NCBI GenBank assembly: GCA_934565855.1
Contig: CAKTIO010000002.1
Coordinates: 372,001 to 436,000 of the forward strand
Length of the DNA stretch: 64,000 bases
Direction: 5' to 3'
Source: an uncultured Dysosmobacter sp.
GTDB taxonomy: Bacteria; Bacillota; Clostridia; Oscillospirales; Oscillospiraceae
Shown here: piece by piece, positions 59,261-64,000 of the stretch
How the letters are laid out: every line of letters begins with the position of its first letter
Numbering within the stretch: the first letter of the stretch is position 1
The notes under the pieces: model-generated
Told to the model about the DNA's origin: nothing
Databases searched by the model: none
What the model saw: the letters and a program-made list of their open reading frames with translations, nothing else
Program-made: the position numbers and the translations under genes

Positions 59261-59286
59261 GTTTCAAAATTTTACATTTTTGAAAC
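59261..59286. repeat. AT-rich inverted repeat downstream of patatin gene
   Basis: GTTTCAAAA and TTTTGAAAC, nine-bp arms with an 8-bp spacer, between the patatin stop and the tetR promoter. It could terminate the patatin transcript or be a second regulator site. Confidence 0.5.
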
Positions 59287-59311
59287 GTTTTGAATACTAT
59301 TGATACTTTTT

Positions 59312-60178
59312 TCACGAGTTTGACGGCTCCTGCTCCGCCTGTTTCAAAAATTGCCGCAGTCCCTGCATTTGCTGCTCCGCGTCCCATAGTCCCATCTGAT
59401 ATACACGGTACAGCTCCTTTGGGTCCTTTTCCATCCTCCTGATCGTGATCGGTTCCGAGGGACGGATCACAAAGGCGATTCCCTGCTGTTCCAACGCTTC
59501 CAAATGCTGCACACTCTCATTGTACTCCACATGTCGCCGTTTCAGATCCTCTGCAAACGCCTTCTTTTTTCCATAGCACAGTTGGATCAAAGCCGGAGAC
59601 ATTGCTTTTTTCCGGTAAGAACGGTCCCGGGTCAGAATCACGACCAGTTTTTCATACCCTAAGCTCAACATTTTCTGATAGGGAATGCTGTCCGCCACGC
59701 CGCCGTCCAAATACCACTGGTTCCCGACCCGGACCGGCTTGGATACAAAAGGCATGGACGCGGATGCCCGAAGAGCGTCCATCTGTGCAAAGCCGCTCTT
59801 GATCTGCACATACTCCGCTTTCCCCGTGTCCAAATTGGTCATTCCGCAGTAAAACGGGATTCCGGAATCCTGAAATGCTTGATCGTCAAACGGATCCAAT
59901 GTCTTGGGAACCGTTCCATACGCGAATTCTGTATTTACGATATTTCCCGTTTTCAGCAGAGAACCCAATCCCATATAACGCCGGTCACCGTTAAATCTCT
60001 GATTATAGCGGATCACCCTTCCCTTCTGCCCAGAGAGGTAATTGACTCCAAAAACTGCCCCGGCAGAAATTCCAATCACACCATCCAACAGAATGTGCTG
60101 GTCCAAAAATGTATCCAGCACACCGGCTGTATACATTCCGCGCATCGCGCCGCCCTCTAACACCAGTCCGATTTTCAT
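59312..60178 (-). CDS. Patatin-like phospholipase (RssA/YjjU type)
   Basis: 288-aa serine lipid hydrolase. Oxyanion hole LVLEGGAMRGMYTAGVLD, nucleophile elbow GISAG (about S40), catalytic Asp in YLDGGVADSIP, and SASMPFVSKPV between. The C-terminal half matches the YjjU-type extension (YNESVQHLEALEQQGIAFVIRPSEPITIRRMEKDPKELYRVYQMG). No signal peptide; cytosolic or membrane-associated. Confidence 0.93.
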   Translation of the reverse strand: MKIGLVLEGGAMRGMYTAGVLDTFLDQHILLDGVIGISAGAVFGVNYLSGQKGRVIRYNQRFNGDRRYMGLGSLLKTGNIVNTEFAYGTVPKTLDPFDDQAFQDSGIPFYCGMTNLDTGKAEYVQIKSGFAQMDALRASASMPFVSKPVRVGNQWYLDGGVADSIPYQKMLSLGYEKLVVILTRDRSYRKKAMSPALIQLCYGKKKAFAEDLKRRHVEYNESVQHLEALEQQGIAFVIRPSEPITIRRMEKDPKELYRVYQMGLWDAEQQMQGLRQFLKQAEQEPSNS

Positions 60179-60302
60179 TCCTTATCTCCTACCTTTGATC
60201 GCTGGCAATTACACAGCATAAGAATACACATATATTTATTTTAACAGTATACTCCGTCCGTCATTTTCCGCAAGTCCCATTCTCCTGCCGACAGCATAAA
60301 AT

Positions 60303-60334
60303 AAAAAGAGCGTTCCATACGGAACGCTCTTTTT
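60303..60334. terminator. Terminator after rplL
   Basis: Perfect 14-bp stem AAAAAGAGCGTTCC/GGAACGCTCTTTTT with an ATAC loop. It ends the operon here, with no rpoB following. Confidence 0.92.
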
Positions 60335-60349
60335 GAGAAGCAAAGAAAC

Positions 60350-60721
60350 TTACTTCAGCTCGATCTTTGCGCCAGCCTCTTCCAGCTGTGCCTTCAGAGC
60401 CTCAGCGTCAGCCTTAGCAACGCCTTCCTTCAGGGTCTTGGGAGCACCCTCGACAGTTGCCTTAGCCTCAGCCAGACCCTGACCGGTGACCTCACGGACA
60501 GCCTTGATGACCTTGATCTTAGCAGCAGCATCAAAGCCGGTCAGAACAACGTCGAAATCAGTCTTCTCCTCAGCAGCGGGAGCAGCAGCGCCAGCAGCGG
60601 GAGCAGCCATAGCAGCAGCGGAAACACCGAACTCTTCCTCCAGAGCGTGAACCAGCTCGGACAGCTCCAGAACGGTCAGAGCCTTGATCTCTTCGATCAT
60701 AGCAGTAACTTTCTCAGACAT
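60350..60721 (-). CDS. rplL: 50S ribosomal protein L7/L12
   Basis: 123-aa stalk protein: N-terminal dimerisation helices ([37 protein letters not shown]), Ala-rich hinge, and C-terminal factor-binding domain ([50 protein letters not shown]). Follows rplJ by 40 bases. Confidence 0.98.
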   Translation of the reverse strand: MSEKVTAMIEEIKALTVLELSELVHALEEEFGVSAAAMAAPAAGAAAPAAEEKTDFDVVLTGFDAAAKIKVIKAVREVTGQGLAEAKATVEGAPKTLKEGVAKADAEALKAQLEEAGAKIELK

Positions 60722-60761
60722 GATAATTGCCTCCTATTAGTTATTTAAAATGTGGTGCTGA

Positions 60762-61307
60762 TTATTCAGCAGCGGGAGCAGCCTCTTCAGCTGCGGATTC
60801 GGCTTCTGCGGGAGCGCCGTTCTTCTCGGCGATCTGCTTCAGCACGACAGCCAAACCAGTGATGGGAGCCAGCATGGTACCCAGCACCTGAGCCTGCAGA
60901 ACAGGCAGAGCGGGAATGGAAGCCAGGGACTTGATGGTGTCCAGATCGACGGGCTTACCGTCCATAAAGCCACCCTTAATCTCAAACTTGCCTTCCAGCT
61001 TCTTTGCGTAGTCAGACATTACGCGAGCGGGAGCCACAACATCCTCGCACAGAGCCAGAGAAGTAGTGCCGTTCAGCAGGTCGTCCAGGTCGCCCAGACC
61101 GGTGTTGTTGAAAGCAAAGCGCAGCAGAGTGTTCTTGACAACGGCATAGTCAATGGAATTTGCGCGGCATTCCTTACGGAGAGCCGTATCTTCCTCGACC
61201 GTGATGCCCTTATAGTCAACGATCACGCCTGCGGAGGCTTTCTGGATCTTCTCGGTCAGCTCGGCAACAACTGCCTGCTTCTCGCTCAAGACTTTTGCGT
61301 TAGGCAT
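60762..61307 (-). CDS. rplJ: 50S ribosomal protein L10
   Basis: 181 aa; anchors L7/L12 to the ribosome. MPNAKVLSEKQAVVAELTEKIQKASAGVIVDYKGITVEEDTALRKECRANSIDYAVVKNTLLRFA. ATG at 61307 after GGAGGTG. The longer upstream frame runs through the leader terminator and is excluded. Autoregulated through the L10 leader. Confidence 0.97.
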   Translation of the reverse strand: MPNAKVLSEKQAVVAELTEKIQKASAGVIVDYKGITVEEDTALRKECRANSIDYAVVKNTLLRFAFNNTGLGDLDDLLNGTTSLALCEDVVAPARVMSDYAKKLEGKFEIKGGFMDGKPVDLDTIKSLASIPALPVLQAQVLGTMLAPITGLAVVLKQIAEKNGAPAEAESAAEEAAPAAE

Positions 61308-61319
61308 TCTTGGTTTCAC

Positions 61320-61460
61320 CTCCATTGGAATTATCGGTGCGTTCAAAAAGAAAACCGTCCTTATGCCAAAGGACATAAGGACGGATAAGCAATCTTACGA
61401 TTTGCCGCCCTCGGCAGGATTTACGCATAAAGCACCTGCTGTCTTTGGAACGCATCCATT
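61320..61460 (-). ncRNA. L10 leader (ribosomal protein leader RNA)
   Basis: Minus strand contains the L10-leader core CCAAAGACAGCAGGTGC and AAATCCTGCCGAGG. This is followed by an intrinsic terminator, CCGTCCTTATG/CATAAGGACGG (61384-61355) with TTTTCTTTTT. L10 (with L12) binds the leader to promote termination, adjusting rplJL to rRNA supply. Confidence 0.88.
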
Positions 61461-61488
61461 ATTATATCAAACCTTAAAAATTTGTCAA
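61461..61488 (-). promoter_or_regulatory. Promoter of rplJ-rplL
   Basis: Minus strand TTGACA (61488-61483), 16-bp spacer, TATAAT (61466-61461), both consensus. It makes rplJL a separately regulated unit. Confidence 0.85.
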
Positions 61489-61522
61489 GCAATTTTTCAA
61501 GGTTTCATATACTTTTCGGCAA

Positions 61523-62215
61523 TTAAGCCATCTTGGCAGTGCTCATCTTCACGCCGGGACCCATAGTGGAAGCCACTACACAGCTCTTGATATACTGACC
61601 CTTGGCGGAAGCGGGCTTTGCCTTTACGATTGCACCCATGATGGCATTGAAGTTTTCGGTCAGCTTCTCAGAGCCGAAGGAAACCTTGCCGATGGGGCAG
61701 TGAATGATATTGGTCTTGTCCAGACGGTACTCAATCTTACCAGCCTTGACTTCCTTCACAGCCTTTGCCACGTCGGGAGTCACAGTGCCAGCCTTGGGAG
61801 AGGGCATCAAGCCCTTGGGACCCAGGACCTTACCGAGACGACCAACCACACCCATCATATCCGGGCTGGCAACCACCACGTCAAAGTCGAACCAGTTTTC
61901 CTTCTGGATCTTCTCCACCATGTCCATATCGCCGACATAGTCTGCACCAGCTTCGCGGGCAGCCTCTGCCTTGTCGCCCTTGGCGAACACCAGGACGCGG
62001 ACCGTCTTACCGGTTCCGTGGGGCAGAACGATGGCGCCACGGACCTGCTGGTCTGCGTGACGGGAGTCCACACCCAGCTTTACATGCAGCTCGACAGTTT
62101 CGTCAAACTTTGCGCTTGCAGTCTTGCAAACAAGCTCCATGCCTTCAGCAGCCTCATACTGGGTATTCTTATCGATCTGCTTGGCACTATCCTTATATTT
62201 CTTGCCTCTAAACAA
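61523..62215 (-). CDS. rplA: 50S ribosomal protein L1
   Basis: 230 aa; L1 stalk protein. [73 protein letters not shown], and [17 protein letters not shown]. Start appears to be TTG at 62215, eight bases after GGAGG; no ATG fits the conserved N-terminus. Confidence 0.97.
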   Translation of the reverse strand: MFRGKKYKDSAKQIDKNTQYEAAEGMELVCKTASAKFDETVELHVKLGVDSRHADQQVRGAIVLPHGTGKTVRVLVFAKGDKAEAAREAGADYVGDMDMVEKIQKENWFDFDVVVASPDMMGVVGRLGKVLGPKGLMPSPKAGTVTPDVAKAVKEVKAGKIEYRLDKTNIIHCPIGKVSFGSEKLTENFNAIMGAIVKAKPASAKGQYIKSCVVASTMGPGVKMSTAKMA

Positions 62216-62297
62216 TGTTACTTCCTCCTCATAGTGGTTCTTCGGAATTTATCCTCCCACTGTCTGCGGCGGCGTACAGCCGCTCAGTGAATCTTAC

Positions 62298-62723
62298 TTA
62301 CTCTTCGACGGTAACGCCCATGCTGCGGCAGGTACCTGCGATCATGCTCATTGCAGTCTCCAGGTTGGCAGCGTTCAGGTCGGGCATCTTGATCTCAGCG
62401 ATCTTCTGCAGGGAAGCCTTGCTGATCTTGGCGACCTTGGTCTTGTTGGGGACGCCGGAACCAGACTCAATGTTGCATTCCTTCTTGATCAGGACTGCAG
62501 CGGGGGGAGTCTTGGTAATGAAGGAGAAAGAACGGTCAGCGTACACGGTGATAACGACGGGAATGATCATACCCATTTCGTTCTTCGTGCGCTCGTTGAA
62601 CTCCTTAGTGAATGCGGCAATGTTAATGCCGTGCTGACCCAGAGCGGGACCAACGGGGGGTGCAGGGGTTGCCTTGCCTGCGGGAATCTGCAGCTTTACA
62701 TAGCCTGTAACTTTCTGTGCCAC
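62298..62723 (-). CDS. rplK: 50S ribosomal protein L11
   Basis: 141 aa: [46 protein letters not shown], then [12 protein letters not shown] and the C-terminal rRNA-binding [22 protein letters not shown]. Start GTG at 62723 after GGAGGTG. Confidence 0.98.
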   Translation of the reverse strand: MAQKVTGYVKLQIPAGKATPAPPVGPALGQHGINIAAFTKEFNERTKNEMGMIIPVVITVYADRSFSFITKTPPAAVLIKKECNIESGSGVPNKTKVAKISKASLQKIAEIKMPDLNAANLETAMSMIAGTCRSMGVTVEE

Positions 62724-62840
62724 GGAGTAGCACCTCCTAAATCAAAGAATGTGGTGACGGATGCCTTGCGGCATTCCGGATTTGGCGGAGTTCTGAAACT
62801 CCTCCCACTTGCACTGGCTTTCACCAGCCTTGCGTTTGCG

Positions 62841-63365
62841 TTATTCCTGAACTTCTACCTGGTCCAGTTCCAACTCGACGGGGGTTTCCCGTCCGAACAT
62901 GGACACTATGACGGAAACGCGGTTCTTCTCCGGTTCGATCTCTTCCACCACGCCGGTGAAAGTGGTCAGCGGACCATCGACGATCCGAACATGATCGCCC
63001 ACCGCGTATTTGACAACGACCTCGTGCTTTTCCATTCCCATGGCAAGCACCTCTTCCTCGGTCAGGGGGATCGGCTTGTTCTCGGAGCCGACAAAGCCGG
63101 TCACTCCGCGGACATTCCGCACCAGATGCCAAGTGTCGTCTGTCATGACCATTTTGACAAGCACGTACCCGGGGAACACCTTCCGCTCAACCTCTTTGGT
63201 TGCACCGGAATCGGTGACCTCCGTCACAGTCTCCAGGGGGATCTCGATCCGCAGGATCATATCCTCCATACCGCGACCGTTCACGAACTTTTCAATGCTG
63301 GTTTTGACGGCATTCTCATAGCCGGAATAGGTATGAATCACATACCACTTCGCGCTGTCTGACAT
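62841..63365 (-). CDS. nusG: Transcription termination/antitermination factor NusG
   Basis: 174 aa: NGN domain (SDSAKWYVIHTYSGYENAVKTSIEKFVNGRGMEDMILRIEIPLE, VFPGYVLVKMVMTDDTWHLVRNVRGVTGFVG) and C-terminal KOW domain (YAVGDHVRIVDGPLTTFTGVVEEIEPEKNRVSVIVSMFGRETPVELELDQVE). Binds RNA polymerase and couples to the ribosome. Confidence 0.98.
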   Translation of the reverse strand: MSDSAKWYVIHTYSGYENAVKTSIEKFVNGRGMEDMILRIEIPLETVTEVTDSGATKEVERKVFPGYVLVKMVMTDDTWHLVRNVRGVTGFVGSENKPIPLTEEEVLAMGMEKHEVVVKYAVGDHVRIVDGPLTTFTGVVEEIEPEKNRVSVIVSMFGRETPVELELDQVEVQE

Positions 63366-63377
63366 TTCTTCTACCTC

Positions 63378-63593
63378 TTAGCCGCCCAGGACGCTGATGA
63401 GCATCTGAATGGCACTCACAGCCACATAGTCGAAGATCCAGATGCAGGCGCCGATCAGCAGTGAGCACAGCAGCACCGTTCCGGTGTTCTTTGCCACCGT
63501 CTGCTTATCAGGCCAAACAACCTTCTTCAATTCGCTTTTCATCTCGCGGAACCAAACGCCGCGATCCTTTTTCTTCTTGACTTCTTCTGCCAT
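63378..63593 (-). CDS. secE: Preprotein translocase subunit SecE
   Basis: 71 aa, single-helix SecE type: RGVWFREMKSELKKVVWPDKQTVAKNTGTVLLCSLLIGACIWIFDYVAVSAIQMLI. The amphipathic KxEL-KKVVWP motif before the membrane helix is diagnostic. Between rpmG and nusG. Confidence 0.97.
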   Translation of the reverse strand: MAEEVKKKKDRGVWFREMKSELKKVVWPDKQTVAKNTGTVLLCSLLIGACIWIFDYVAVSAIQMLISVLGG

Positions 63594-63627
63594 AACTTTA
63601 CACGCCCTTTCTCAACGTTCGTTCCAG

Positions 63628-63777
63628 TTACTTGGTTTCGCTGTGGAGCGTGTGCTTGCGGCAGAAGGGGCAATACTTATTCAGTTCAAGCTTGTCCGGT
63701 GTGTTCTTTTTGTTCTTCATCGTATTGTAGTTTCTCTGCTTGCACTCGTTGCATCTCAGTGTGACTTTAACGCGCAT
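63628..63777 (-). CDS. rpmG: 50S ribosomal protein L33
   Basis: 49 aa, short but clear: [49 protein letters not shown]. Four cysteines (CNEC and CPFC) give the zinc-binding form. ATG at 63777; it has only a weak AGGTGCCG-like ribosome site. First gene of rpmG-secE-nusG-rplK-rplA. Confidence 0.96.
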   Translation of the reverse strand: MRVKVTLRCNECKQRNYNTMKNKKNTPDKLELNKYCPFCRKHTLHSETK

Positions 63778-63925
63778 CTAACGGCACCTCCTTATTATTG
63801 GTGTCCGGTCCGGCTTCAGCCGGCGGCACCGATTGCCTCCCTGCGGTTATCAAAGCGACCTGCTGCTGCACAGGAAAAGCGAAAAATGCGCATGACAACG
63901 AAGCCCTTTTTCACAGGTAAGTATG

Positions 63926-63954
63926 ATTTTAGCACACCAACCTCTCCCGGTCAA
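63926..63954 (-). promoter_or_regulatory. Promoter of rpmG-secE-nusG operon
   Basis: Minus strand TTGACC (63954-63949), 17-bp spacer, TAAAAT (63931-63926). The leader of about 140 nt has no obvious terminator. Confidence 0.75.
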
Positions 63955-64000
63955 CTCTTTTTTTCTGTTTTTTTACTGCTTTTCTTGCTATTTCCTCTTC

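Noticed and set aside
1..64000. CRISPR array
   Set aside because: No run of short regular repeats with unique spacers and no cas gene was seen; the repeated blocks here are att sites and LRR-coding repeats.

Overview
This window looks like a chromosomal segment of a spore-forming, S-layer-bearing gut Clostridium relative, most likely in the Oscillospiraceae (Flavonifractor/Oscillibacter-like). The evidence is gene content: an uninterrupted sigma-K with a pro-sequence, IreB, NdoA, a DUF421-DUF4363 pair, SLH-domain surface proteins, T-box leaders and a glmS ribozyme. The assignment to family is inference; no rRNA is present.

Layout. 1-18.7 kb is core genome: infC with its attenuated leader, an SLH-GH25 lysozyme, glmS under its ribozyme, DUF421/DUF4363, nrdR, ndoA-alr-lipoprotein-nnr, pheST behind a Phe T-box, ireB, an NlpC/P60 hydrolase and sigK. 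18.7-30.4 kb is an accessory block. Two related integrative elements sit in tandem in the 3' half of a tRNA-Arg(ACG) gene. They are delimited by three identical 62-bp direct repeats and each carries its own nearly identical tyrosine integrase. The small element (about 2.2 kb) holds only the integrase and a truncated alcohol dehydrogenase. The large one (about 9.4 kb) carries a RelB/YafQ-type toxin-antitoxin pair, a possible 38-aa peptide gene, three GTTAG...CTAAC palindromes, a 1327-aa BspA-like leucine-rich repeat surface protein, an SLH protein with striking palindromes in its coding sequence, and an RNA-like stretch of consecutive strong hairpins. No relaxase, replication or conjugation gene was recognised in either element.

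30.4-64 kb is core again: a sodium symporter, YbaK/ElaA/EamA genes, an SLH protein, RodA, two HlyIII paralogues, tsaE-tsaB-upp, and ssnA-ygfK (purine catabolism type) behind a terminator-bearing leader of unidentified class. A trpEGDCF operon without trpBA follows behind a Trp T-box. Next come a MerR-controlled set of redox-type enzymes, rpsB-tsf, cstA, a patatin, and rpmG-secE-nusG-rplKA-(L10 leader)-rplJL, which ends at a terminator without rpoB.

Regulation is unusually readable. Several -35/-10 promoters have exact 17-bp spacers, and there are six terminator-type or ribozyme leaders (infC, glmS, pheS, ssnA, trpE, rplJ). The most unusual material is in the accessory block and in the ssnA leader.
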